From NCBI GenBank assembly GCA_017527865.1, contig JAFXPN010000037.1:45189-109188 (forward strand): a DNA stretch of 64,000 nt, read 5' to 3'. Shown one piece after another: positions 24,342-32,822 of this stretch (position 1 is its first letter; each line of letters opens with the position of its first letter). Both the position numbers and the translations under genes were made by a program. Source of the stretch: Clostridiales bacterium (GTDB taxonomy: Bacteria; Bacillota; Clostridia; Saccharofermentanales; Saccharofermentanaceae). Below the pieces are notes generated by a model. That model had not been told where the DNA came from. It was given only the letters and a program-made list of their open reading frames with translations, and did not search any database.

Positions 24342-25133
24342 ATGAAAAAGGCACGTGTCATATCCATCGGATTAACGGCAGCGATGCTGATCACATGTTC
24401 GGCAGGCTGCAAAAAGCAGGAAACGAATGTTGCTCCGATTCCTTACTACGGAGAGCAGAGCGCCGGTGAGGAGACGGCTGTTACATTGCAGAACAGTGAG
24501 CAGACGGTACAGGTTCAGAGCACGGAGGCTCTGGCGCCGATCCTTGCTGACCGCGAACAGCAGCAGATAGCAGTTGCCGATCCTGAAGAGGGTGCTGAAA
24601 CGGAAGCGACGATCCCGACAACACCGACTCTTGAGACCACTCAGACCACTCAGACCACTCAGACGACGGAGGCTTCCGAGACGACTGCGCCTTCCGAGAC
24701 GACAGCTGCCGCAGCTCCGACTCAGCAGCCTGCAAACGATACGCCCTCCATGTCATCGGGATCCCATATACAGGACAATGCCGGTGTAATAGCGGATGAG
24801 GCTTCGGTGAATTCTGCCATGTCTTCGTTCGAGAGTTCAACAGGAGTAAGTCCTGCGATCTTCACGATCAGGGATTCGCTCTCCGGCGATGACTTCAGAC
24901 AATATGCCCGTGATCTCTATTCCAATAACTTCAGCGATCAGGATCATGTAGTCATCGTATATCAGCTCAATTCTGAAGGCTGTTGGTCGTGGACTTGGGT
25001 GTTCGGAAGCAACACGGGAACAGTCTTCCCGCAGGATAAGATCGACACGCTGCAGTCCGGACTCACCAACGCTTTCTCGAGCGGTAATGTCGATTCGGCT
25101 CTTGTAACGACTTTTAATAACGCTGCAAGCTGA
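24342..25133 (+). CDS. TPM domain lipoprotein
   Basis: 263 residues. The signal peptide ends in a lipobox (LITCSAGC) with the lipidated cysteine at residue 23. A long Thr/Glu/Gln-rich spacer (about 85-135), including repeated TQT units, extends the domain from the membrane. The C-terminal TPM_phosphatase-like domain begins at DNAGVIADE and contains IFTIRDSLSGDDFRQYARDL, HVVIVYQLN and WTWVFGSNTG. TPM domains occur in envelope proteins, some linked to photosystem repair or phosphatase activity. Function here is unknown. The start follows ACGGAG 11 bp upstream. A terminator follows the stop by 30 bp. Confidence 0.85.
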   Translation: MKKARVISIGLTAAMLITCSAGCKKQETNVAPIPYYGEQSAGEETAVTLQNSEQTVQVQSTEALAPILADREQQQIAVADPEEGAETEATIPTTPTLETTQTTQTTQTTEASETTAPSETTAAAAPTQQPANDTPSMSSGSHIQDNAGVIADEASVNSAMSSFESSTGVSPAIFTIRDSLSGDDFRQYARDLYSNNFSDQDHVVIVYQLNSEGCWSWTWVFGSNTGTVFPQDKIDTLQSGLTNAFSSGNVDSALVTTFNNAAS

Positions 25134-25163
25134 AACTTATAATACGATTGGATCATAAGTCAG

Positions 25164-25190
25164 AAAGGGGCTCACGAAGCCCCTTTTAAA
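25164..25190 (+). terminator. Rho-independent terminator
   Basis: Stem AAAGGGGCT/AGCCCCTTT with a five-base loop, then TTAAAATTT. Confidence 0.85.
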
Positions 25191-25198
25191 ATTTGTGC

Positions 25199-25237
25199 TT
25201 GACACGAAATATACCTCGCGATATGATGTATATCATA
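25199..25237 (+). promoter_or_regulatory. promoter with palindromic operator of the PadR operon
   Basis: TTGACA (25199-25204) and TATGAT (25222-25227) are 17 bp apart. A palindrome TATGAT-GTAT-ATCATA (25222-25237) covers the -10 box and lies where a PadR dimer would repress its own operon. Confidence 0.8.
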
Positions 25238-25268
25238 ATAATGAGTATCACGTGAGAGGAGGTATAAA

Positions 25269-25589
25269 ATGGATAATCAATTGAAGCGCGGACTTCTGGA
25301 TGCCTGTGTCCTTTCGGCGATCCGGAACGAAGATTCTTACGGTTATAAGATCATCAAGGACTTAAAGCCCTATGTCGAGTTGTCAGAATCCACTTTATAC
25401 ACTATCCTGAAGCGGCTTGAGGATGCCAAGATGCTCAGTGTGCGCACAGCGGAACACCAGGGCAGACTTCGCAAATACTATCACATTACCGCTAAAGGGA
25501 TAGGACGTATCGATGAATTCCGCAATGACTGGAAAGAGATCGAATCGATATATCGTTTTATCGCCGGGGAGGATGGATCAGATGAATAA
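25269..25589 (+). CDS. PadR family transcriptional regulator
   Basis: 106 residues with the winged-helix PadR fold: KRGLLDACVLSAIRNEDSYG at the N terminus, STLYTILKRLEDAKML as the recognition helix, and RKYYHITAKGIGRIDEF as the wing. PadR proteins are repressors that bind palindromes and respond to small ligands or antimicrobials. It is the first gene of a PadR-DUF1700-DUF4097 operon, a layout common in Clostridia and Bacilli. AGAGGAGG precedes the ATG. The last eight bases overlap the next gene. Confidence 0.93.
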   Translation: MDNQLKRGLLDACVLSAIRNEDSYGYKIIKDLKPYVELSESTLYTILKRLEDAKMLSVRTAEHQGRLRKYYHITAKGIGRIDEFRNDWKEIESIYRFIAGEDGSDE

Positions 25590-26181
25590 GAAGGAATTTA
25601 CGGAGCAGCTGAGAAACAGGCTCAATGGACTGCCTGCGCAGGAGATCGAAGACCGTCTGGCTTTTTATACCGAGATGATCGATGACCGTACGGAAGACGG
25701 GATGACCGAGGAAGAGGCAGTAAGCAGCATCGGTACGGTTGACAGCGTGGTCGAACATATAATGAGGGAGATCCCGCTCAATACGCTCGTTAAGAATAAG
25801 GTCAAGCGTGATAAGAAGATGCCGGTGTGGGCGATCGTTCTTCTCGTCATCGGTTTTCCGGTATGGTTTCCGATATGTATATCACTGCTCATAACAGTGC
25901 TGTCGATATACCTTACGATCTGGATAATACTCGCATCACTGTTCATAGTCGATCTGTCGTTCGGAATCTCTGCATTGGCCGGTATCGTTGCGATGGTGAC
26001 GGCGTTTATTCAGGGCAATATAGCGTATGGTATCTTCTCGTTCGGCGCGGTATTGATACTCGGCGCCTTGGCGGTATTGTTGTTCTTCGGATGTATATAT
26101 GCAGCCAAAGGATGCGTATGGCTTACAGGAAAGATGCTGTTCGGGATCAAATCGTTGTTTATAGGTAAAGAAGGAGCATAA
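25582..26181 (+). CDS. DUF1700 family membrane protein
   Basis: 199 residues from ATG 25582, with GGGGAGG 9 bp upstream; an ATG at 25573 is in frame but abuts the ribosome site. The N-terminal domain (KKEFTEQLRNRLNGLPAQEI, FYTEMIDDRTEDGMTEEEAV) is the HAAS-type signalling domain of DUF1700. Three or four membrane helices follow (about 77-190). This family normally pairs with PadR regulators and DUF4097 proteins, possibly sensing envelope stress and relaying to PadR. Overlaps padR by 8 bp. Confidence 0.88.
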   Translation: MNKKEFTEQLRNRLNGLPAQEIEDRLAFYTEMIDDRTEDGMTEEEAVSSIGTVDSVVEHIMREIPLNTLVKNKVKRDKKMPVWAIVLLVIGFPVWFPICISLLITVLSIYLTIWIILASLFIVDLSFGISALAGIVAMVTAFIQGNIAYGIFSFGAVLILGALAVLLFFGCIYAAKGCVWLTGKMLFGIKSLFIGKEGA

Positions 26182-26183
26182 AG

Positions 26184-27023
26184 ATGAATAAGAAATTGAA
26201 GGTTGTTATCGGCGCATGCATTGCACTCGCAGCAGGTTCAGTCATATGCGGGACCATGATCGTCACAAAAGGATATGATGCCCTCACAACCGGGGATTAC
26301 GAAGAGGTCGAATATGAAGTTGACGGCGGATTCGCGGACATCGTGATCGAAGCGGATTGTGATGATGTCAGGATCATCCGTACCGGTGACGAATGCAGGG
26401 TTGTCTGCAAAGAGTTTAATGACATCGGCCATGATGTTGATGTTGACGGTGATACGCTTACCATCGTACAGCATGAAGGCAATGACATGAAATCCGGCAT
26501 GTTCTTCTTTAACAGGGAAACACCGTTGATCACCGTCTATCTTCCGGAGTCTGAATACGGAAAGCTCACGGTCAGATCAGATACGGGTGATGTTGTGATC
26601 GAGGAAGGACTGATTTTCGATGAGGTTGATGTGAGGCTCGAGACAGGTGATCTGGAGTGTGACGCGGAGGTAACGGGTTCTCTTCAGGCTCTGATATCTA
26701 CAGGTGATGTCCTGGTCAATGATGTCAGTACAGGTGAACTCGACATAACATCGGTCTCGGGTGACATAGCGCTTAACAGTGTAACCGCAGAGGATTGGAT
26801 GAGCGTTTCCACCGTCACGGGCGATGTCGAGTTTGACAGATGTGATGCAGCCGATGTCGAGATACAGGTGACAACGGGCGACATCTCGGGATCATTCTTA
26901 AGAGCGATGGATTTTGACGCAAATACTTCGACAGGTGATATCATTATACCGAGAGCTGACGAAGACGGCGGAAGATGCAGACTGACAACAGATACGGGAG
27001 ACATAACGATAGATATAGCCTGA
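26184..27023 (+). CDS. DUF4097 family beta-helix protein
   Basis: 279 residues. One membrane or signal segment (about 5-27) is followed by a repetitive beta structure in which the unit (S/T)-x-TGD-(I/V)-x-(V/I/L) recurs at roughly 19-24-residue steps: SDTGDVVIEE, LETGDLECDA, ISTGDVLVND, SVSGDIALNS, TVTGDVEFDR, TTGDISGS, STGDIIIP, TDTGDITIDI. This is the DUF4097 right-handed beta-helix. Members are exported or membrane-tethered and of unknown function. It starts 2 bp after the DUF1700 gene. Confidence 0.88.
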   Translation: MNKKLKVVIGACIALAAGSVICGTMIVTKGYDALTTGDYEEVEYEVDGGFADIVIEADCDDVRIIRTGDECRVVCKEFNDIGHDVDVDGDTLTIVQHEGNDMKSGMFFFNRETPLITVYLPESEYGKLTVRSDTGDVVIEEGLIFDEVDVRLETGDLECDAEVTGSLQALISTGDVLVNDVSTGELDITSVSGDIALNSVTAEDWMSVSTVTGDVEFDRCDAADVEIQVTTGDISGSFLRAMDFDANTSTGDIIIPRADEDGGRCRLTTDTGDITIDIA

Positions 27024-27027
27024 ACGG

Positions 27028-28758
27028 ATGGATACGATAGTCTACACAGTAATACTGCTTTCATCACTGATACTTGCTACCGGGTATATATTTATCTGGC
27101 ATAAGCACTTCAATGCGAATTTCACCATGATATTTACGCTCGTCCCCATTGCGGAGACGGGCTATATCATGCTTTCTTTGGCAAGATCTCTTGACGGCGC
27201 GTTATTTGCACAGCAGATCATCTATATCGGAGGTACATTTCTGCCGCTTTTTATGGTGCTGTGCGTATTTGACCTGTGCAAGATAAGCATCCCCAGACTT
27301 ACCAGGATGCTGATGTTCGTTATCAGTGCGCTCCTGTATATGTCTGTATTAACGATCGGGCACAGCAATATCTTCTATTCATCGGTGAAGCTCGACAGGG
27401 TAGACGGGGATTATGTTCTGGTCAAAGAATACGGTTTCATGCACAGTGTTTATTATGTATTCCAGTTCGTTCTCTATGCTGTTGCGATATTTGCGCTCAT
27501 CTACGCATGGAAAAAGAAAAAGGATGCACCTCGTAAGATAGTTCTGCTGCTCCTCATACCGGATACCATATGCATAATGACATACTTTGTGCTCCTGAAA
27601 GGCCTGTCGGTAAGCATGGATGTCATCCCGCTGGGTTATTGCCTTGCCGAGCTCATCTATCTTCTCATCGCATACCGCGTCAATCTTTACGATGTTGCCG
27701 ATACCGCTATCGATTCGATGGTCCGGGATCAGTCCATGGGTTACATATCATTTGATTTTGACTTAAGGTACCTGGGAAGCGATGATGTCGCGCGCAGACT
27801 GATCCCCGGTCTGAACGATCTGTATGTAGATGAGGCCCTGGGTTATGATGCAGGTGAGAGAAAGGTGCGTCATTATCTCGAAAGCTTTATTAAGGATCCG
27901 CAGAAGGACACCGTTTACTCGTTTACCTATAAGAATAAGGACTCTTCATCGGATTCGGGGGAGCAGGGTGAACGGTATTACAGCGTAAAGGTCAACTATC
28001 TGTACGACATGAGCCGCAAGCGCGGTTATATCGTTACGTTTACGGATGATACGGACAATAAGAAATATATCAAGCTCCTCGACCGTTATAACGATGAACT
28101 GAAAGAAGAGGTCGATCTTAAGACCCGGAATATCGTCAGGATGCACGACAATCTGATCATGAGCCTCGCGATGATGGTTGAAAGCCGTGACAACTCTACC
28201 GGCGGACACATCAAGAGGACCAGTGAGGGAGTGCGCATACTGATAGACGAGATAAGAAAAGAAGGTAAGCTCGAACTGTCCGATGAATTCTGCAAGGCAG
28301 TCATCAAAGCCGCTCCGATGCATGATCTGGGCAAGATAGCAGTAGATGATGCTATCTTGAGGAAACCCGGCAGGTTTACGGATGAGGAATATGAGCAGAT
28401 GAAGAAGCACTCGTCAGAGGGCGCCAGGGTTATCCACGACATCCTTCTTAATACTGATGATGAACAGTTCAAGATCATTGCAGAGAATGTGGCGCATTAC
28501 CATCATGAGAGATGGGACGGCACAGGTTATCCTGACAGATTAAAGGGTGAGCAGATACCGCTTGAAGCCAGGATCATGGCGATCGCGGATGTATATGATG
28601 CGCTTGTAAGCAAGCGTGTGTATAAAGAGGCTTATGACTTCGAGCAGGCTGACAGCATAATCGTTGAAGGGATGGGAACGCATTTCGATCCGGCGCTTGC
28701 TTCGGCTTATAAGAACGCAAGGCCTCGTCTCGAAGAATACTACAGGCAGGTTCAGTGA
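27028..28758 (+). CDS. HD-GYP domain c-di-GMP phosphodiesterase with 7TM sensor
   Basis: 576 residues. Seven membrane helices (about 6-25 to 198-217) form a histidine-kinase-type 7TM sensor. A PAS-like region (about 235-345) and a short coiled segment connect to the HD-GYP domain (about 370-570). Key residues are present: H432 and D433 in MHDLGK, HHERWDGTGYP with GYP at 500-502, and MAIADVYDAL. HD-GYP enzymes hydrolyse cyclic di-GMP to pGpG or GMP. It begins 4 bp after the DUF4097 gene. Paired on the same strand with the diguanylate cyclase at 28860, so it likely sets the local c-di-GMP level. Confidence 0.92.
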   Translation: MDTIVYTVILLSSLILATGYIFIWHKHFNANFTMIFTLVPIAETGYIMLSLARSLDGALFAQQIIYIGGTFLPLFMVLCVFDLCKISIPRLTRMLMFVISALLYMSVLTIGHSNIFYSSVKLDRVDGDYVLVKEYGFMHSVYYVFQFVLYAVAIFALIYAWKKKKDAPRKIVLLLLIPDTICIMTYFVLLKGLSVSMDVIPLGYCLAELIYLLIAYRVNLYDVADTAIDSMVRDQSMGYISFDFDLRYLGSDDVARRLIPGLNDLYVDEALGYDAGERKVRHYLESFIKDPQKDTVYSFTYKNKDSSSDSGEQGERYYSVKVNYLYDMSRKRGYIVTFTDDTDNKKYIKLLDRYNDELKEEVDLKTRNIVRMHDNLIMSLAMMVESRDNSTGGHIKRTSEGVRILIDEIRKEGKLELSDEFCKAVIKAAPMHDLGKIAVDDAILRKPGRFTDEEYEQMKKHSSEGARVIHDILLNTDDEQFKIIAENVAHYHHERWDGTGYPDRLKGEQIPLEARIMAIADVYDALVSKRVYKEAYDFEQADSIIVEGMGTHFDPALASAYKNARPRLEEYYRQVQ

Positions 28759-28823
28759 TCCGCGGGTCCGCTCCGGATACCCGGAATAACAATTATTGTG
28801 TAATTTCTACAATCAAAGGAACC

Positions 28824-28851
28824 TTGACCTGATCCGCTTCTATAATAAAAT
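28824..28851 (+). promoter_or_regulatory. promoter of the GGDEF gene, leaderless geometry
   Basis: TTGACC (28824-28829) and TAAAAT (28846-28851) are 16 bp apart. The -10 box ends 8 bp before the ATG at 28860, leaving no room for a ribosome site. An overlapping TATAAT at 28841-28846 is also present. Confidence 0.5.
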
Positions 28852-28859
28852 AAAAGCGT

Positions 28860-30023
28860 ATGCTTGATTATTATACATCGGTAATACTGCTGTGTTGGTT
28901 GGCGCTCGGAGTGCTGAGCGTATTGGTGTGGGAGAACCACAGTCTGAGCAAGAACGACAAAGCAGTCTTCTATATCTCATATGTCATTATCGGTTTATCT
29001 TCACTGGCTGAGCTTGCAGGCATACAGATCAGCGGAAGGGCCGGGGTATCGGCTGGACTTATCAGAGCGGTCAAGACTATCGACTATACTCTGACGCCTC
29101 TCGCGGGCGCGGCATTTACGGAGCAGATAAGGGTAAGGAACAAATGGCGCAATCTCCTCATCGGTGTTTTGATCTTTAATACCGCATTCCAGCTGGTATC
29201 GGCATTCACGGGATGGATGACCGTGGTGGATGATGCCAATCACTATTCGCACGGCCCATTTTACGGGGTATATATTGTTGCATATTTTGCGATACTTGTC
29301 CTCGTTATTGCCGAGTTTGTCATATACGGCAAGAACTTCAGCCGCAGTAACAGAAGGTCTCTCTATGCCATATTGGCGCTCATCATCGCCGGCATTGCCA
29401 TCCAGGAGATATTCGGCAACGGGTTCAGGACCGCGTACCTTGCTCTGACCATGGGCGCGATCCTGTTGTACATACACTATACGGAATATGCGCAGTTAAG
29501 TTCCGATGACCGCATCATGCAGCAAAAGATCCTGATAACGACAGATGCCTTGACCGGTGTATACAGCCGTTTCGCATATACGCAGGATACTAAGAAAATG
29601 GATGAGAAAGGCTCTCTTCCGGATTCGTTTACGATCTTTCTTGTCGATATCAACGGTCTTAAGGTGACGAACGACGAGAAGGGACACGAGGCCGGCGATG
29701 AACTGATATGTGCCGCTGCCGACTGCATCAAGGAAGTCATAGCAGGCAGAGGAGATGTCTACCGCATAGGCGGAGATGAATTTGTGGTCTTCGCGGAAAT
29801 GGACAGACGCACAGCCGAGAATACGATAGTGGAATTGGGCGTAAAGGCCGCTTCGTGGAGAGGGGTTCATTCCGACAAGCTGAGACTTGCCGCGGGATTC
29901 GCGATCTCCGATGAGAATCCGGGACTTAACTGCGAACAGCTCGCTACTCAGGCAGACAGGGAAATGTATAAGGCGAAGACCAACTTCTACCGTTCGTACA
30001 GATTTGACCGCAAAAGACGCTGA
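28860..30023 (+). CDS. diguanylate cyclase (GGDEF) with 7TM sensor
   Basis: 387 residues. Six to seven membrane helices (about 6-24 to 190-207) precede a GGDEF domain from about residue 218. The catalytic signature YRIGGDEFVVF is at 302-311; the substrate-binding LTGVYSRFAY and VDINGLKVTND motifs are intact, so activity is expected. The RxxD inhibitory site is not evident. It makes cyclic di-GMP from two GTP. It follows the HD-GYP gene by 101 bp with its own promoter and no Shine-Dalgarno site. Confidence 0.92.
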   Translation: MLDYYTSVILLCWLALGVLSVLVWENHSLSKNDKAVFYISYVIIGLSSLAELAGIQISGRAGVSAGLIRAVKTIDYTLTPLAGAAFTEQIRVRNKWRNLLIGVLIFNTAFQLVSAFTGWMTVVDDANHYSHGPFYGVYIVAYFAILVLVIAEFVIYGKNFSRSNRRSLYAILALIIAGIAIQEIFGNGFRTAYLALTMGAILLYIHYTEYAQLSSDDRIMQQKILITTDALTGVYSRFAYTQDTKKMDEKGSLPDSFTIFLVDINGLKVTNDEKGHEAGDELICAAADCIKEVIAGRGDVYRIGGDEFVVFAEMDRRTAENTIVELGVKAASWRGVHSDKLRLAAGFAISDENPGLNCEQLATQADREMYKAKTNFYRSYRFDRKRR

Positions 30024-30028
30024 TCAGA

Positions 30029-30883
30029 TCACAGTACGTCAGCAGACTGGGATATGCAGATCTTTCTGCCGTCGCAGTCCTCGATCGCAAACTGCCGGTT
30101 AGATGTGTCATTGATAGCACTTTCCGCTTCCGGAAGCTCTTCCGTTATCTTTACGCCGGCCGCTTTAAGCTCGTGATACAAAAGAAGCGGTTCGGACACG
30201 TATATTATCAGTTCGTAAAGTACCGGCGGCGCGATGCGGACGGGGCTTTGTACAAGGACGATCACGATATTGTCCCTCGTAAGCCTGATATGAGGCATCT
30301 TCTCGTCATCGAGATGAGCTGCCCTGAATCCGAGGTTCTTCTCATAGAAAAGCGCGGTCTTTAACGGGTCGAGGCAGGGGAAAACAGCAGCAGCGGCATT
30401 CATAAGATGAAGGGCAGACCCTTCCTGTTCTTCGGGCTCGTCTGAAACCTCTTCCGTCTGCTTGGTCTCTTCGTTGATCTTTATTCCCAGAAGCTGCTGC
30501 CCGAAGGGTTTCTCATGCTCTTCGAGAGAATCCATTATCTTGTGACGCTCCATTATCTGCGCCGTCGTGGGATCAGATGGCACATTTCTCAGAGATTCCA
30601 CTTTCTCAAGGTACTCCGCAAGGTTCATGAAGCGCACATAGAGCGGCATTATCTCCTGCGCCTTCTGCGGAAGTTCCGCTGCCGGTGTCCCGTGGAGCAT
30701 CATCATCGCGTACTCGGAAGCTTCCGGCGGCATCGCTGCGAAAAGCTTATTTATCAGTGTCAGTTCCGCGCCGCAGTTATCTGCAACTCCTCCGTCGCTG
30801 ATAACTTTTTCGAACATGTCGAAGACGATGTTGATGTCGTGTTCGGGGTAATTCTTACTAAGCATGGGAACCTCGGATGTCAT
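30029..30883 (-). CDS. protein with C-terminal VOC (glyoxalase-like) domain
   Basis: 284 residues from ATG 30883; a second in-frame ATG at 30865 has GAGG 6 bp upstream and may be the true start. Residues 1-150 are helical and not recognised. Residues about 165-284 form a vicinal oxygen chelate domain (PLKTALFYEKNLGFRAAHLD, MPHIRLTRDNIVIVLV, YELIIYVSEPLLLYHEL, FAIEDCDGRKICIS). VOC proteins bind metals and act on small electrophiles or bind antibiotics. Most metal ligands are not conserved here, so it may be a binding protein. TATAAT lies 10 bp before the first ATG. It is convergent with the GGDEF gene, 5 bp away. Confidence 0.7.
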   Translation of the reverse strand: MTSEVPMLSKNYPEHDINIVFDMFEKVISDGGVADNCGAELTLINKLFAAMPPEASEYAMMMLHGTPAAELPQKAQEIMPLYVRFMNLAEYLEKVESLRNVPSDPTTAQIMERHKIMDSLEEHEKPFGQQLLGIKINEETKQTEEVSDEPEEQEGSALHLMNAAAAVFPCLDPLKTALFYEKNLGFRAAHLDDEKMPHIRLTRDNIVIVLVQSPVRIAPPVLYELIIYVSEPLLLYHELKAAGVKITEELPEAESAINDTSNRQFAIEDCDGRKICISQSADVL

Positions 30884-30947
30884 TTTTTGTTAAATTATAT
30901 CATCACTTTCAAATTGAATTAAACGAGCGTTGATATATCATAATTAC

Positions 30948-31427
30948 ATGGCGGAAATGAAGAAGACAAATGCGATGCGCATGCTCGATAAGGCAGGCGT
31001 TTCCTATGAGGCGAAGGAGTATGAATTCGACGAGAACGATCTCGACGGACACCATGTTGCCGAATTCTTCGGACTGCCGTATGAAGAAGTGTTCAAGACT
31101 CTTGTCGGCGTGTCGGACTCTGGCGAATATCTGGTATTCTGCCTGTGCGTTGACGATGAACTCGATCTTAAGAAGGCCGCGAAGCTTGCAGGCGTAAAGC
31201 GCGTGGATATGATCCATGTGAAGGACCTGCTCAATGTTACCGGCTATATCCGCGGCGGGTGCTCGCCTGTCGGGATGAAGAAGAAATACCGCACATTTAT
31301 AGACGAGATGATCGAACTTGTTGAAACGGTCCATGTGAGCGGCGGTCAGCGCGGTCTGCAGCTGAAGCTTGCTCCTTCCGATCTCGTCGCATTTACGGAG
31401 GCCGCGGTCGGACCGATCACGCGGTAA
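30948..31427 (+). CDS. ybaK: Cys-tRNA(Pro)/aminoacyl-tRNA deacylase YbaK/EbsC
   Basis: About 159 residues of the YbaK editing fold: KTNAMRMLDKAGVSYEAKEY, HHVAEFFGLPYEEVFKTLVG, ELDLKKAAKLAGVKRVDMIH and the substrate-pocket GYIRGGCSPVG. YbaK frees prolyl-tRNA from mischarged cysteine. Starts at 30948 and 30957 are both possible; neither has a strong ribosome site, and TTGAAT/TATCAT elements lie 16 bp apart just before. It is followed at 9 bp by the antiporter gene. Confidence 0.92.
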   Translation: MAEMKKTNAMRMLDKAGVSYEAKEYEFDENDLDGHHVAEFFGLPYEEVFKTLVGVSDSGEYLVFCLCVDDELDLKKAAKLAGVKRVDMIHVKDLLNVTGYIRGGCSPVGMKKKYRTFIDEMIELVETVHVSGGQRGLQLKLAPSDLVAFTEAAVGPITR

Positions 31428-31436
31428 TGAAGGTTT

Positions 31437-32612
31437 ATGGATAAGATAGAAATATTCAGATCACTGGCGATAATCATAATAGCGGCCAAGTTCTTCGGAC
31501 TCATGGCCCGTAAAATGAAAGCTCCCCAGGTCGCGGGCGAGATAGTCGCAGGTCTTCTTGTCGGCCCTTCGGTCCTGGGCATCGTCGGTTATTCTGATTT
31601 CCTGGGCCAGATGGCTGAGATAGGCGTCATACTTCTGATGTTTACGGCAGGCCTTGAGACACGCATCTCCGACCTTCGCAAGACCGGTTTCAAGTCGCTG
31701 CTGATCGCGTGCGCCGGTGTGTTCGTTCCCCTTGTTGCAGGTACTTTGCTCTTCATGTGTTTTTACGGATTTGCGCCGTGGGGAAGTGAGGGTTTCTACC
31801 GCGCACTGTTTGTCGGTCTCATCCTCACTGCAACTTCGGTTTCCATCACCGTCGAGACTCTGAAGGAACTGGGCAAGCTTTCCGAATTCGTGGGAACGAC
31901 GATCGTATCTGCCGCTATCATCGATGATGTAATCGGCATCTTCGTGCTTACCATCGCCATGGGCATGAGAGATCCTTCCAATGATATCAGCCGCACCTTC
32001 TTTATGACCGGCGTATTCTTCTTTATCTGCGTAGTTGGCGGATACATCTTCTACCGCATATTCAAGATCTTCGACAAGCGCTGGAAACACAAGCGCCGCA
32101 TTCCGATCATCGGTCTTGCGCTGTGTTTCATACTGTCGTACTGCGCACAGCGGTACTTCGGAGTCGCCGACATCACCGGCGCTTACATCGCAGGCGTCAT
32201 CCTGAGTTCGTTGGAGGATTCCAAATATATCGAACGCAAGATGGATATCAATTCCTACATGATCTTCGGCCCCGTATTCTTCGCGTCGATCGGCCTTCAG
32301 ACCGATATCCGCTCCGTCGATAAGGGTATCTTCCTGTTCTCGGTCTGTTTTGTCCTCGTCGGTCTGCTTTCCAAGATCATCGGCTGCGGCAGCATGTCGT
32401 TCCTGTGCGGTTTCCGCGGCAAAGATCCGCTGAAGATCGGAATCGGCATGATGACAAGAGGCGAAGTCGCCCTTATCGTTGCCCAGCGCGCGCTTTCAAC
32501 CGGCCTTCTGTCCGGCGCGTACTTCACATCCGTCATCCTACTGATCATCACGTCATCCATCCTGACCCCCATACTCTTAAAAGCGCTCTACACTGAGAAA
32601 ACTGCCGCCTGA
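31437..32612 (+). CDS. CPA2 family cation:proton antiporter (Kef-type)
   Basis: 391 residues with about twelve membrane helices. The MKAPQVAGEIVAGLLVGPSV entry, the aspartates in SAAIIDDVIGIFVL that carry ions, and the closing LKIGIGMMTRGEVALIVAQR helix define the Na+/H+ exchanger domain of CPA2 antiporters. There is no TrkA-N domain, so it is the short form. It exchanges Na+ or K+ for protons. Likely cotranscribed with ybaK. Confidence 0.93.
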   Translation: MDKIEIFRSLAIIIIAAKFFGLMARKMKAPQVAGEIVAGLLVGPSVLGIVGYSDFLGQMAEIGVILLMFTAGLETRISDLRKTGFKSLLIACAGVFVPLVAGTLLFMCFYGFAPWGSEGFYRALFVGLILTATSVSITVETLKELGKLSEFVGTTIVSAAIIDDVIGIFVLTIAMGMRDPSNDISRTFFMTGVFFFICVVGGYIFYRIFKIFDKRWKHKRRIPIIGLALCFILSYCAQRYFGVADITGAYIAGVILSSLEDSKYIERKMDINSYMIFGPVFFASIGLQTDIRSVDKGIFLFSVCFVLVGLLSKIIGCGSMSFLCGFRGKDPLKIGIGMMTRGEVALIVAQRALSTGLLSGAYFTSVILLIITSSILTPILLKALYTEKTAA

Positions 32613-32665
32613 CCCTTTTCGAGCAGGCGTCGTTGCCCTGAGTTTTTCTTCGCGCGCCTGTTCGA

Positions 32666-32774
32666 GCGCCTGTTTTCGCGAAAAGAGCGCCGTAATAGGC
32701 GATTTCTCTTCTTTAAGCTGCGTTTCGTCTTTTGAAACGCCTATTTTCGCGAAAAAGACGCTGTAATAGGCGAT
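32666..32774. repeat. two 38-bp imperfect direct repeats with internal palindromes
   Basis: Units at 32666-32703 and 32737-32774 share the order (g/a)CGCCT(g/a)TTTTCGCG, then AAAAgA-CGC, then TGTAATAGGCGAT or CGTAATAGGCGAT, with about five differences. Each holds the palindrome TTTTCGCGAAAA. Between them is a hairpin with arms GCGTTTC/GAAACGC (32720-32740). The region follows the antiporter stop and could give structured RNA or act as a terminator. Confidence 0.65.
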
Positions 32775-32822
32775 AACTATGCTGTTGAGAAATAGCGGAG
32801 TGTGTATTATTATGGTAACGGG

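Noticed and set aside
24640..24720. Short CAGACCACT tandem repeat, possibly a microsatellite or CRISPR-like repeat
   Set aside because: It lies inside the TPM lipoprotein and encodes the Thr-rich spacer (TQT units); no spacers of CRISPR type exist.
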